64,000 nt of DNA from Streptomyces violaceorubidus. GTDB lineage: Bacteria > Actinomycetota > Actinomycetes > Streptomycetales > Streptomycetaceae. The notes beneath the pieces are model-generated. The model saw only the letters and a list, made by a program, of their open reading frames with translations. It was not told the origin of the DNA and did not search any database. Location: NCBI RefSeq assembly GCF_000717995.1, contig NZ_JODM01000002.1, positions 434,001 to 498,000 of the forward strand. The letters are read 5' to 3'. Shown here piece by piece: positions 42,108 to 50,094 of this stretch; the stretch's first letter is position 1; each line of letters opens with the position of its first letter. The translations under genes and the position numbers were made by a program.

Positions 42108-42368
42108 GTGGTGCTCCAGATCCTCGCCGTCGCCCCGTGCGGGCAACGGCGGTGCGTACGACGGTGGTCGGGCCGTCGCACTGAGGTCGGGTGGTGGCAG
42201 CGGGGCCCGCTCGCGGCACGGGGCGGGAGCGGGGCGAGGTCCGGGGTGGTCGTCACGGAGGTCGTGGTACGGAAGTCGTCGCCGCGGCGGCGGTCGCGCA
42301 GTCCGGCCGCGGCAGGCGTCCGGCGCGGAAACTGGTGTCACATCCGTCCCTCGCCGAACTTGCGCCTC
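42108..42368. other. Long 5' leader of the oxygenase operon
   Basis: About 260 bases between the proposed minus-strand promoter and the oxygenase start at 42107. The sequence is GC-rich and includes frames open in phase with the gene. I see no riboswitch I recognise, no terminator hairpin and no convincing leader peptide; the ATG near 42107 is preceded by a normal GGAG. Confidence 0.4.
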
Positions 42369-42398
42369 ACAATGGACTAGACCAAGTGAGGGTGTCAA
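42369..42398 (-). promoter_or_regulatory. Promoter with embedded DasR-like operator for the oxygenase operon
   Basis: On the minus strand a -35 TTGACA (42398-42393) and a -10 CATTGT (42374-42369) are 18 bases apart. The region between them contains ACTTGGTCTAGTCCATT (42387-42371), close to the DasR-responsive element ACTGGTCTAGACCACT, and this overlaps the -10, as expected for a repressor site. Predicted by eye; DasR binding is inference. Confidence 0.55.
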
Positions 42399-42482
42399 CA
42401 CCCGTTTCCCCTGGGCGAGTTGTTACTTCCCAGTTCAGCGGAGGGGCCTCTTGACACGTCTGGGTAACCTGAACGCGCACCG

Positions 42483-42500
42483 ACTTGGTCTATACCAAGA
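42483..42500 (+). promoter_or_regulatory. DasR-like operator upstream of the GH3 gene
   Basis: The sequence CTTGGTCTATACCAAG (42484-42499) has 6-bp inverted arms (CTTGGT/ACCAAG) and matches the dre core GGTCTAGACC with one central change. It ends 22 bp before the GH3 start codon. N-acetylglucosaminidase genes are established members of the DasR regulon in Streptomyces. It shares the ten bases ACTTGGTCTA with the operator at 42371-42387, in mirror orientation. A TTGACA at 42451-42456 upstream is not followed by a well-spaced -10. Confidence 0.6.
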
Positions 42501-42521
42501 ACCATCCGAAAGGCGCGGCCG

Positions 42522-44042
42522 ATGTCCTCCAGCAAGCACAGCAGCGAGTTGCGTCGGCTCGCGCTCTCCGTTCTCCAGCCGGGGTTCACGGGCACCGAGG
42601 CCCCCGACTGGATCCTGCGCGACATCGGCGACGGACTGGCCTCCGTCGTGCTCTTCTCCCGCAACATCGTCTCCACCGAGCAGGTCGCCCGGCTGACCGC
42701 GCGACTGCGCGCCGAGAACCCCGACCTGATCGTCGCGATCGACGAGGAGGCGGGCGACGTCACCCGCATCGAGTCCGCCACCGGGTCCTCCCGGCCGGGC
42801 AACTTCGCCCTGGGCACCGTCGACGACGCGGCGCTGACCGAGGCCGTCGCCGCCGACCTCGGCCGACAGCTGCGCACCGCCGGGGTGAGCCTCGACTACG
42901 CGCCGAGCGCCGACGTCAACTCCAACCCGGACAACCCGATCATCGGTGTGCGTTCCTTCGGCTCGGACCCCGAAGTGGTCTCCCGGCACACCACCGCGTG
43001 GATCCGCGGGCTCCAGTCGTCGGGCGTCGCCGCCTGCGCCAAGCACTTCCCCGGCCACGGGGACGTCGCCGTCGACTCCCACCACGACCTGCCCGCCTAC
43101 CCGGCCGGGCGGGACGAGATCGCCGCCCAGGCGCTGCCCCCGTTCCGGGCCGCCGTCGCGGCCGGCGTGCGTGCCGTCATGAGCGGCCACCTGCTCGTGC
43201 CCGCCTACGATCCCGACCTACCGGCCACGCTGAGCCGTCCGATCCTGCACGGCCTGCTCCGCGGGGAGTTGGGCTTCGACGGCCTGATCGTCAGCGACGC
43301 CATCGAGATGGGCGCCGTCACCCGCCGGTACGGCATCGACGGCGCCACCGTGAAGGCGGTCGCCGCCGGTGTGGACGCCGTCTGCGTGGGCGGCGAGAGC
43401 GCCGGGGAGGACACCGTCGCGCTCCTGGTCAAGGCGCTGACCGCCGCGGTGACCGGCGGGGAGCTGCCCCAGGAGCGGCTGGCCGAGGCGGCGGACCGGG
43501 TAGGGGAGTTCGCCCACTGGTCGGCCGGGCTGCGGAGGGCCGGGGCTGCCCAGGAGGCGGCCGGGGACGGCATCGGCCACGTCGCCGCCCGCCGGGCCGT
43601 GCGGCTCACCGGCGCCGCGCGGGCCGCCCTGCCGCTGACGGCCGCGCCGCACGTGGTCGAGCTGGCGCCGGTGACCAACATGGCCATCGGCAAGGAGACC
43701 CCGTGGGGCGTGGCGGAACCGCTGCGGGAGCGGCTGCCGGGGACGACCTCCGTGCGGGTGCGCGGGCAGGAACTGGAGGAGGGCACGGTGGCGCTGGACA
43801 GCTGCGCCCTCGAACCGGCCGTGGGACGCCCGCTGGTGATCGTCGCCCGCGACGCGGCCCGGCACGCCTGGATGAACCGTGCGGTGGCCGGTCTGACCGC
43901 CGCCCGCCCGGACGCCATCGTGGTGGAGATGGGCCTGCCGGGCACCACCACCGCCGCGGCAGCCCAGATCTTCACCCACGGCGCGAGCGCGGCCTCGGGG
44001 GTGGCCGCGGCGGAGGTTCTCACGGACGTGGCCCCGGGCTGA
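42522..44042 (+). CDS. Glycoside hydrolase family 3 beta-N-acetylglucosaminidase (NagZ-like)
   Basis: A 506-residue GH3 hydrolase from ATG 42522 (GAAAGG upstream). The GH3 beta/alpha barrel carries DLIVAIDEEAGDVTRIESAT, the histidine/aspartate loop ACAKHFPGHGDVAVDSHHDL (Lys174-His175; the His-Asp dyad after it acts as acid/base in NagZ) and the nucleophile Asp259 in GLIVSDAIEMGAVTRRYG. A second domain follows from about residue 350 (LTAAPHVVELAPVTNMAIG, PLVIVARDAARHAWMNRAV). No signal peptide is seen, so it acts in the cytoplasm, probably on GlcNAc-containing oligosaccharides taken up from chitin or wall turnover. A DasR-like operator at 42483-42500 agrees with that. Confidence 0.87.
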   Translation: MSSSKHSSELRRLALSVLQPGFTGTEAPDWILRDIGDGLASVVLFSRNIVSTEQVARLTARLRAENPDLIVAIDEEAGDVTRIESATGSSRPGNFALGTVDDAALTEAVAADLGRQLRTAGVSLDYAPSADVNSNPDNPIIGVRSFGSDPEVVSRHTTAWIRGLQSSGVAACAKHFPGHGDVAVDSHHDLPAYPAGRDEIAAQALPPFRAAVAAGVRAVMSGHLLVPAYDPDLPATLSRPILHGLLRGELGFDGLIVSDAIEMGAVTRRYGIDGATVKAVAAGVDAVCVGGESAGEDTVALLVKALTAAVTGGELPQERLAEAADRVGEFAHWSAGLRRAGAAQEAAGDGIGHVAARRAVRLTGAARAALPLTAAPHVVELAPVTNMAIGKETPWGVAEPLRERLPGTTSVRVRGQELEEGTVALDSCALEPAVGRPLVIVARDAARHAWMNRAVAGLTAARPDAIVVEMGLPGTTTAAAAQIFTHGASAASGVAAAEVLTDVAPG

Positions 44043-44229
44043 GCCGAGGCGCCCGCAACGGAGTGCGCCGGCGCGGCGAGGCACTCGGACCGGAGTGCGC
44101 CCGGCACGGCGACGCTCTCGCACACCCTGCCACCGGCCGGGCCCCAGCACCGCGGACAGAGCGCGCCGGCACGCCCCGCGCCCACACACGTGGCCGCGGG
44201 CCGGACCGGAGCGCCGGCAGTGGAGTGCG
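44043..44229. other. Intergenic region with short repeats downstream of GH3 and hemE
   Basis: 187 bp between the convergent GH3 and hemE stops. GGAGTGCG occurs three times (44060-44067, 44092-44099, 44222-44229), the last abutting the hemE stop codon. No ORF with good coding bias is present, and no single strong hairpin is seen. Confidence 0.5.
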
Positions 44230-45297
44230 TCAGCGCGCGGTCTGCGTGTGGACGTACTCCACGAGACGGGTCAGCGCGTCCGGGTCGGTGGTCGGCAGGA
44301 CGCCGTGGCCGAGGTTGAAGACGTGGCCCTCCAGGCCCGCCGCCGCGTCCAGGACCTCGCGGGCCTTGGTCTCGACCGCCTCCCGGCCGGCGAAGAGGAC
44401 GGCCGGGTCCAGGTTCCCCTGGAGCGCCTTGCCGGGGCCGACGCGGCGGGCCGCCTCGTCCAGCGGGACCCGCCAGTCGACGCCGACGACGTCCGCGCCC
44501 GCCTCGCCGAGGAGGCCGAGCAGCTCGCCGGTGCCGACGCCGAAGTGGATGCGCGGCACGCCGTGCCCGGAGACGGCGTCGAAGACCTTGCGGGAGGCGG
44601 GCAGCACCGAGGCGCGGTAGTCCGCGGGGGACAGCGCGCCGACCCAGGAGTCGAAGAGCTGGACGGCGCTCGCGCCCGCCTCGATCTGCACCTTGAGGAA
44701 GGCGGCCGTGATGCCGGCGAGGCGGTCCAGGAGGTCGGCCCACAGCTGCGGGTCGCCGTACATGAGGGCCTTGGTGTGCTCGTGGTTGCGGGACGGACCG
44801 CCCTCCACGAGGTAGCTGGCGAGGGTGAACGGCGCGCCCGCGAAGCCGATCAGCGGGGTGGCGCCCAGCTCGCGGGTGAGCAGGCCGAAGGCCTCGGTGA
44901 CGTAGCTGACGTCCTCGGGCGTGAGGTCGCGCAGCCGTGCCAGGTCCGCGCGGGTGCGGATCGGGTTGGCGATGACCGGGCCGACACCTGGCTTGATGTC
45001 GAGGTCGATGCCGATGGCCTTGAGCGGGACCACGATGTCGCTGAAGTAGACCGCCGCGTCCACGCCGTGCCGGCGCACCGGCTGGAGCGTGATCTCGGCG
45101 ACGAGTTCCGGCCGCATGCAGGACTCGAGCATCGGGATGCCCTCGCGCGCCTTCAGGTACTCCGGCAGTGAGCGCCCGGCCTGCCGCATGAACCACACGG
45201 GGGTGTGCGGCACCGGCTCACGCCTGCACGCCTTGAGGAACGCGGAGTCGTACGTGGCGGTCGGCTGCTGGCCCGCGGGGCTCTGGTTGGCACTCAC
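44230..45297 (-). CDS. hemE: Uroporphyrinogen decarboxylase
   Basis: A 355-residue enzyme that decarboxylates uroporphyrinogen III to coproporphyrinogen III, the shared step before the coproporphyrin branch. Hallmarks are the N-terminal [20 protein letters not shown] motif, [38 protein letters not shown], and the C-terminal [23 protein letters not shown] 45297 ([20 protein letters not shown]) is chosen because the frame upstream does not look coding; the ribosome site is weak. Transcribed divergently from the DUF3000 gene over 195 bp. hemY and hemQ are on the same strand 12 kb away. Confidence 0.95.
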   Translation of the reverse strand: MSANQSPAGQQPTATYDSAFLKACRREPVPHTPVWFMRQAGRSLPEYLKAREGIPMLESCMRPELVAEITLQPVRRHGVDAAVYFSDIVVPLKAIGIDLDIKPGVGPVIANPIRTRADLARLRDLTPEDVSYVTEAFGLLTRELGATPLIGFAGAPFTLASYLVEGGPSRNHEHTKALMYGDPQLWADLLDRLAGITAAFLKVQIEAGASAVQLFDSWVGALSPADYRASVLPASRKVFDAVSGHGVPRIHFGVGTGELLGLLGEAGADVVGVDWRVPLDEAARRVGPGKALQGNLDPAVLFAGREAVETKAREVLDAAAGLEGHVFNLGHGVLPTTDPDALTRLVEYVHTQTAR

Positions 45298-45492
45298 ACC
45301 GGCAAGTCTCGCATGCCCCCCGGACGGCACCGGACCACGGGTGGGCGCGCTCCCGGGGCACGATCGGGCGGCCCACCGCGTACGGGTGGGCGGCTCCCGC
45401 GCGCCCCCGCGGGACCGCGTGATCCGGACATCGCGTCCGCACGCGGGTGTCCCTCCCTGCGCGGGGCCGCCGTTCCGCTTAATGTTCCCCGC

Positions 45493-46182
45493 ATGGCTGC
45501 GGCTCAGGGACGACTGTCGGACGGCGCTGGCGGAATGGACGACGCGAAGGGGACCGAGGAAGAGGCCCGGCACAAGGGGAGTCACAACGGGAGTACGACA
45601 CCGCCGGCCTTCACGGCCGCCGTGGAGGCGCTGCGCGCCGCGCGGCTGCGGCCGCAGATCGAGGTGGAGGCGACCCGCGCACCGCAGCGGCTCGCCCCGC
45701 ACGCCTACGCGCTGGAGGCCGCGGTCGTCGACGGCGACGAGGATCTGGCCGACGGGCGGCTGGTGCTGCTGCACGACCCGGCCGGGCACGAGGCCTGGCA
45801 CGGGACCTTCCGCCTGGTGACGCTGGTCCGTGCCGAGTTGGAACCGGAGATGGCGGCGGATCCGCTGCTGCCGGACGTGTGCTGGTCCTGGCTCACCGGC
45901 GCGCTCCAGGCGCGCGGGCTGACCTACGGCGAGGCCAGCGGCACGGTCACGCGTGCGAGTTCCCACTACTTCGGCGGGCTCTCGGCGCGCCCGTCCGCCT
46001 CGCAGATCGAGATCCGGGCGTCCTGGACACCGCGCGAGGGGCTGGGCGGCGTCCCGGACACCGCGGCGCACCTGTCCTCGTGGTGCGATCTGCTGGCCCA
46101 GGTCGCGGGCCTGCCCCCGGCGGCGCCGGGCGACGCCTCGATCGTGACGCTGCCGCAGCGGCGCGGTCCGCAGTCGCGCTGA
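45493..46182 (+). CDS. DUF3000 family protein
   Basis: A 229-residue actinobacterial protein. It starts [20 protein letters not shown]; a second ATG at 45535 ([10 protein letters not shown]) is possible. After a charged linker the domain begins [20 protein letters not shown], then [60 protein letters not shown] and the aromatic-rich [13 protein letters not shown] end. No membrane segments and no known catalytic motifs. I recall DUF3000 genes sitting near hemE and whiI in Streptomyces. Role unknown. Confidence 0.8.
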   Translation: MAAAQGRLSDGAGGMDDAKGTEEEARHKGSHNGSTTPPAFTAAVEALRAARLRPQIEVEATRAPQRLAPHAYALEAAVVDGDEDLADGRLVLLHDPAGHEAWHGTFRLVTLVRAELEPEMAADPLLPDVCWSWLTGALQARGLTYGEASGTVTRASSHYFGGLSARPSASQIEIRASWTPREGLGGVPDTAAHLSSWCDLLAQVAGLPPAAPGDASIVTLPQRRGPQSR

Positions 46183-46243
46183 CTCCACCAGCCGTCGTTC
46201 ATCGTTCCGGGCGGGGGGCCCGCACGCCCGGAGGAGGTTCCGT

Positions 46244-46287
46244 CACTTTGTCGACACGGCCACTTTCGGGCTCGTATCGACAAAGTG
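46244..46287. promoter_or_regulatory. Long inverted repeat between DUF3000 and whiI
   Basis: An 11-bp perfect inverted repeat: CACTTTGTCGA at 46244-46254 and TCGACAAAGTG at 46277-46287, with a 22-base spacer that also contains CACTTT. GACAC, the core bound by the sporulation regulator WhiA, lies at 46253-46257. It begins 62 bp after the DUF3000 stop and 80 bp before the whiI promoter, so it could be a hairpin for the upstream gene or an upstream operator. Confidence 0.5.
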
Positions 46288-46366
46288 CGAAACCGTTCGA
46301 TCTTCGAATGATCGACAGCGTGTCCGAATTGCTCGGATTGTTACTCACCAGATCGTGATCATTCTC

Positions 46367-46394
46367 TAAAGGCGGACGCGTTCGGTGCCGAAGA
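46367..46394 (+). promoter_or_regulatory. Sigma-WhiG promoter of whiI
   Basis: TAAA at 46367-46370, 16 bases, then GCCGAAGA at 46387-46394 match the sigma-WhiG/FliA consensus TAAA-N15/16-GCCGATAA. whiI of S. coelicolor is an established WhiG-dependent gene. The start codon at 46472 lies about 70 bases beyond the predicted transcription start. Confidence 0.85.
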
Positions 46395-46471
46395 CGACTG
46401 TGACCTTGAAAGCACGGTTCGTCCCGGCTTCCCCCATGAGCCGGCCCCGTCCCCGCACCCCAGGAGGCCTG

Positions 46472-47134
46472 GTGTCCGTTCTCCTCGAGCAGCCTGCAAG
46501 CCTGGTCGCCTACCGCCCGAACAAGCCGACCGCCATGGTGGTCGTGGCCGACCCCCGCGTCCGTTCCACCGTCACCCGCCACCTGTGGGCGCTCGGTGTG
46601 CGCGACGTCATCGAGGCCTCGTCCGTCGCGGAGGCTCGTCCCCGCATCGGCAACCCCCGCGACATCTGCGTCGCGGACGTCCATCTCCCCGACGGCTCCG
46701 GCCTGACCCTGCTGTCGGAGACCCGCGCGGCGGGCTGGCCCAACGGGCTCGCCCTGTCCGCCGCCGACGACATCGGCGCGGTCCGCAACGCCCTCGCCGG
46801 CGGCGTCAAGGGTTACGTCGTCACCGGCACCCGTACCAACGTCGGCCTCCCCACCCGGCCGGGCGCGGCTCCCATCGGCGCCGCCGCCGCCCGTCTGCAC
46901 CGCCGCCCCCCGGGGGCCCCGAGCCACCCGGGCGGCTACCGCGAGCTGTCCGGCCGCGAGGTGGAGGTGCTGCGGCTGGTTGCCGAGGGTCAGTCGAACA
47001 AGGCGATCGGCGTCTCCATGGGCCTGTCCGCCCTGACCGTCAAGAGCCACCTGGCCCGCATCGCCCGCAAGCTCGGCACGGGCGACCGTGCCGGCATGGT
47101 CGCGGTGGCCCTGCGCACGGGCATCATCCACTGA
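46472..47134 (+). CDS. whiI: WhiI, atypical NarL/LuxR-type response regulator of sporulation
   Basis: A 220-residue regulator. GTG 46472 is preceded by AGGAGG; although the frame opens at 46385, this start is shared with known WhiI (MSVLLEQPASLVAYRPNKPT). The receiver domain shows only one N-terminal acidic residue (Asp27, VVVADPRVRS) and the would-be phospho-acceptor Asp69 (ICVADVHLPDG). The conserved lysine region is VKGYVVTG, so the pocket is degenerate. The C-terminal LuxR-type HTH is REVEVLRLVAEGQSNKAIGV followed by SALTVKSHLARIARKLG. WhiI acts late in sporulation, including as a heterodimer with BldM, and is transcribed by sigma-WhiG; the promoter at 46367-46394 agrees. Residues D27 and D69 match those studied in S. 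coelicolor WhiI, to my recollection. Confidence 0.93.
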   Translation: MSVLLEQPASLVAYRPNKPTAMVVVADPRVRSTVTRHLWALGVRDVIEASSVAEARPRIGNPRDICVADVHLPDGSGLTLLSETRAAGWPNGLALSAADDIGAVRNALAGGVKGYVVTGTRTNVGLPTRPGAAPIGAAAARLHRRPPGAPSHPGGYRELSGREVEVLRLVAEGQSNKAIGVSMGLSALTVKSHLARIARKLGTGDRAGMVAVALRTGIIH

Positions 47135-47283
47135 CCGCCTCCCTCCGCCCCCACGGCCCGCCCACTCCCCCGTTCCGCTCCCCCACTCCCCCCACTCCGC
47201 CTCTCTCCCTGTTCCCCCACTCCCCGACCCGGCTTTGTGAAGCCGAGGTTTCACCGACCTGACTGGTTTACGACCCCCCGAAG

Positions 47284-47311
47284 CCCGCCGACGGAACGTT
47301 CCGTCGGCGGG
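47284..47311. terminator. Perfect 28-bp palindrome, probable bidirectional or whiI terminator
   Basis: A perfect inverted repeat with 14-bp arms and no loop (47284-47311) lies about 150 bp after whiI and 30 bp before the RNase D start. It is followed by a short GT-rich stretch, not a T-run. It could equally be an operator because it is close to the rnd start. Confidence 0.6.
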
Positions 47312-47340
47312 TTCGGTCGATCCACCGATACCCTTGACAG

Positions 47341-48627
47341 GTGACCGACGCCCACGAAACCGCAGCAGACCGTCCACTGCGAACCACCGGAGGCGCCCCT
47401 CCGGACGACGCCGGATCTTCTGCGAGTCAGGCGCCGACCCCCTTGCTCGAACCGCGCGAGGGCATTCCGCCGGTGATCGCCGACGCGGACGCCCTCGCCG
47501 AGGTGACCGCCGCCTTCGCCGCCGGGAGCGGCCCCGTCGCCGTCGACGCCGAGCGCGCCTCCGGGTACCGCTACGGCCAGCGCGCCTACCTCGTGCAACT
47601 GCGCCGCGCGGGTGCGGGCACGGCGCTGATCGACCCCGTGGCCTGTCCCGATCTCTCCGGTCTCGGCGCCGCGATCGCCGACGCGGAGTGGGTGCTGCAC
47701 GCGGCCACCCAGGACCTGCCGTGCCTGCGGGAAATAGGGATGGTGCCCACCCGCATCTTCGACACCGAGCTGGCCGGGCGGCTCGCCGGGTTCCCGCGTG
47801 TCGGCCTCGGCGCGATGGTGGAGAACGTCCTGGGCTTCGTCCTGGAGAAGGGGCACTCGGCCGTGGACTGGTCCACGCGCCCGCTGCCCGAGCCCTGGCT
47901 GCGCTACGCCGCGCTCGACGTGGAGCTGCTGGTCGACCTGCGGGACGCCCTGGAGAAGGAGCTGGACCGCCAGGGCAAGCTGGAGTGGGCCCGGCAGGAG
48001 TTCGACGCGATCGCCTCGGCCCCGCCGCCCGAGCCGCGCAAGGACCCGTGGCGTCGTACGTCCGGCATGCACAAGGTGCGCAGGCGCCGCCAGCTGGCCG
48101 TGGTGCGGGAGCTGTGGCAGGCCCGGGACCGCATCGCGCAGCGCCGTGACGTCTCCCCCGGCAAGGTGCTCGGGGACGCGGCCATCGTCGAGGCCGCGCT
48201 CGCGCTGCCGCCCAACGCGCACGCGCTGGCCGCGCTGAACGGCTTCGGGCGGGTGAACCGCCGGCAGCTGGAGCAGTGGCAGGTGTCGGTCGACCGGGCC
48301 AGGGCGCTCTCCGAGTCGCAGCTGCCGCAGCCCGGCCAGCCGGTGACCGGCCCTCCGCCGCCGCGGGCCTGGGCCGACAAGGACCCGGCCGCCGCCGCCC
48401 GGCTGACCGCGGCCCGCGCGGCGGTGACGGCGCTGGCCGAGCGCCTCGGCATGCCCCAGGAGAACCTGATCACGCCGGACACGGTGCGCCGGGTCTGCTG
48501 GGAACCGCCCGCGACGGTCGACGCCGAGTCCGTGGCCGCGGCACTGGCCGGACACGGGGCCCGGCCCTGGCAGGTGGAGCAGGTCACCCCGGTGCTGGTG
48601 ACGGCGCTGAGCCGGGACGCGGTGTAG
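47341..48627 (+). CDS. rnd: Ribonuclease D-type 3'-5' exoribonuclease with HRDC domains
   Basis: A 428-residue exonuclease from GTG 47341. The DEDDy catalytic motifs are in order: PVAVDAERASGYRYGQRAYL (D-x-E), VLHAATQDLPCLREIG (D), FDTELAGRLAGFPRVGL (D), and LRYAALDVELLVDLRDALEK (Y-A-A-x-D). HRDC-type helical regions follow (RRRRQLAVVRELWQARDRIA, ALAALNGFGRVNRRQLEQWQ). RNase D trims 3' ends of tRNA and other RNAs. N-terminal 45 residues are low-complexity. It lies directly upstream of a 250-bp region with palindromes and the thiolase-fadB operon; probably an independent transcript. Confidence 0.9.
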   Translation: MTDAHETAADRPLRTTGGAPPDDAGSSASQAPTPLLEPREGIPPVIADADALAEVTAAFAAGSGPVAVDAERASGYRYGQRAYLVQLRRAGAGTALIDPVACPDLSGLGAAIADAEWVLHAATQDLPCLREIGMVPTRIFDTELAGRLAGFPRVGLGAMVENVLGFVLEKGHSAVDWSTRPLPEPWLRYAALDVELLVDLRDALEKELDRQGKLEWARQEFDAIASAPPPEPRKDPWRRTSGMHKVRRRRQLAVVRELWQARDRIAQRRDVSPGKVLGDAAIVEAALALPPNAHALAALNGFGRVNRRQLEQWQVSVDRARALSESQLPQPGQPVTGPPPPRAWADKDPAAAARLTAARAAVTALAERLGMPQENLITPDTVRRVCWEPPATVDAESVAAALAGHGARPWQVEQVTPVLVTALSRDAV

Positions 48628-48784
48628 CAGGAGCGGCGGATTCCGGCCAAGCTCCCGGGACCCGTCCCGGGACAGGCGCCCGGCCGGCCGGTCTCCCGCC
48701 GGTGCGACGATCGGCGTGCCGGTGGTGTGCCGATCGGGTGCCGGTCGGTGTGACCTTCACCGCTCCCGCCGGGGGGACTGGGCA

Positions 48785-48827
48785 GCTACGTTACTCATAA
48801 GTAGCATGGGGCTGAGCGCGCGCTCAG
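48785..48827. promoter_or_regulatory. Palindromic operator region upstream of the thiolase-fadB operon
   Basis: A 16-bp perfect palindrome CTGAGCGCGCGCTCAG (48812-48827) ends about 50 bp before the thiolase start. Just upstream, GCTAC and GTAGC (48785-48805) frame GTTACTCATAA, resembling half-sites of TetR-type fatty-acid regulators. One or both probably bind a repressor of the beta-oxidation operon. No factor can be named. Confidence 0.5.
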
Positions 48828-48876
48828 TGCATGCGTGCCGCAGCAGTGCCATCCCGCACCCTGGAGGAGAGCCATC

Positions 48877-50094
48877 GTGCCTCGTACCGTCAGGGACGTC
48901 GTCTTCGTCGACGGCGTCCGCACCCCGTTCGGCAAGGCGGGCCCGAAGGGCATCTACCACGAGACCCGCGCCGACGACCTGGTCGTGAAGGCGATCCGGG
49001 AGCTGCTGCGCCGCAACCCCGGTCTCGACCCCAAGAAGATCGACGAGGTCGCCGTCGCCGCGACCACGCAGATCGGTGACCAGGGCCTGACCATCGGCCG
49101 CACCGCCGGCATCCTGGCGGGCCTGCCCACCTCGGTCCCGGGCTACTCCATCGACCGCATGTGCGCGGGCGCCCTGACCGCCGTCACCACCGTGGCCGGC
49201 TCCGTGGCCTTCGGCGCGTACGACGTCGCCATCGCGGGCGGTGTCGAGCACATGGGCCGCCACCCGATGGGCGAGGGCGTGGACCCGAACCCGCGGTTCG
49301 TCAGCGAGAAGCTGGTCGACGAGTCCGCCCTGTTCATGGGCATGACCGCCGAGAACCTGCACGACCGCTACCCGAGCATCACCAAGCAGCGCGCCGACGA
49401 GTACGCGGTGCGCTCGCAGGAGAAGGCCGCCAAGGCGTACGCCAACGGCCGGATCCAGGCCGACCTGGTGCCGATCTCGGTGCGCCGCACCAACGAAGAG
49501 GCCGGCGAGACGGGCTGGGGCCTGGTCACCGCCGACGAGCCGATGCGCCCCGGCACCACGCTGGAGAACCTGGCGGGCCTCAAGACGCCGTTCCGCGTGC
49601 ACGGCCGGGTCACCGCGGGCAACGCGGCCGGTCTGAACGACGGTGCGACCGCCTCCCTCATCGCGAGCGAGGACTTCGCCCGCGAGAACGGCCTGCCGGT
49701 CAAGATGCGTCTGGTCTCGTACTCCTTCGCGGGCGTCGAGCCGGAGGTCATGGGCTACGGCCCGATCCCGGCCACCGAGAAGGCCCTCGCGCAGGCGGGC
49801 CTGTCGATCTCCGACATCGGCCTGTTCGAGATCAACGAGGCCTTCGCCGTCCAGGTCCTCGCCTTCCTGGAGCACTACGGCATCGCCGACGACGACGCGC
49901 GCGTCAACCAGTACGGCGGCGCCATCGCCTTCGGCCACCCGCTGGCCTCCTCGGGCGTCCGCCTGATGACGCAGCTGGCCCGCCAGTTCGAGGAACAGCC
50001 GGACGTCCGCTACGGCCTGACCACCATGTGCGTCGGCTTCGGCATGGGCGCGACGGTCATCTGGGAGAACCCGCACTTCGAGGGGGACAAGTGA
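48877..50094 (+). CDS. Acetyl-CoA acyltransferase (thiolase, FadA-type)
   Basis: A 405-residue thiolase, the last step of fatty-acid beta-oxidation. GTG 48877 is fixed by GGAGGAG upstream; the frame opens earlier at 48835. The nucleophile is Cys96 in YSIDRMCAGALTA; the C-terminal histidine region is GGAIAFGHPLASSGVRLM, and the second cysteine is in LTTMCVGFGMGATVIWE. LNDGATASLIAS and FEINEAFAVQVLA are family motifs. Its stop overlaps the GTG of fadB by 4 bp (GTGA), so the two genes are translationally coupled, forming the trifunctional complex. Symbol fadA is likely but numbering is not known. Confidence 0.93.
   Translation: MPRTVRDVVFVDGVRTPFGKAGPKGIYHETRADDLVVKAIRELLRRNPGLDPKKIDEVAVAATTQIGDQGLTIGRTAGILAGLPTSVPGYSIDRMCAGALTAVTTVAGSVAFGAYDVAIAGGVEHMGRHPMGEGVDPNPRFVSEKLVDESALFMGMTAENLHDRYPSITKQRADEYAVRSQEKAAKAYANGRIQADLVPISVRRTNEEAGETGWGLVTADEPMRPGTTLENLAGLKTPFRVHGRVTAGNAAGLNDGATASLIASEDFARENGLPVKMRLVSYSFAGVEPEVMGYGPIPATEKALAQAGLSISDIGLFEINEAFAVQVLAFLEHYGIADDDARVNQYGGAIAFGHPLASSGVRLMTQLARQFEEQPDVRYGLTTMCVGFGMGATVIWENPHFEGDK

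Noticed and set aside
42108..42368. Riboswitch in the oxygenase leader
   Set aside because: The leader is long and GC-rich, but no conserved aptamer core or terminator/antiterminator pair could be recognised.
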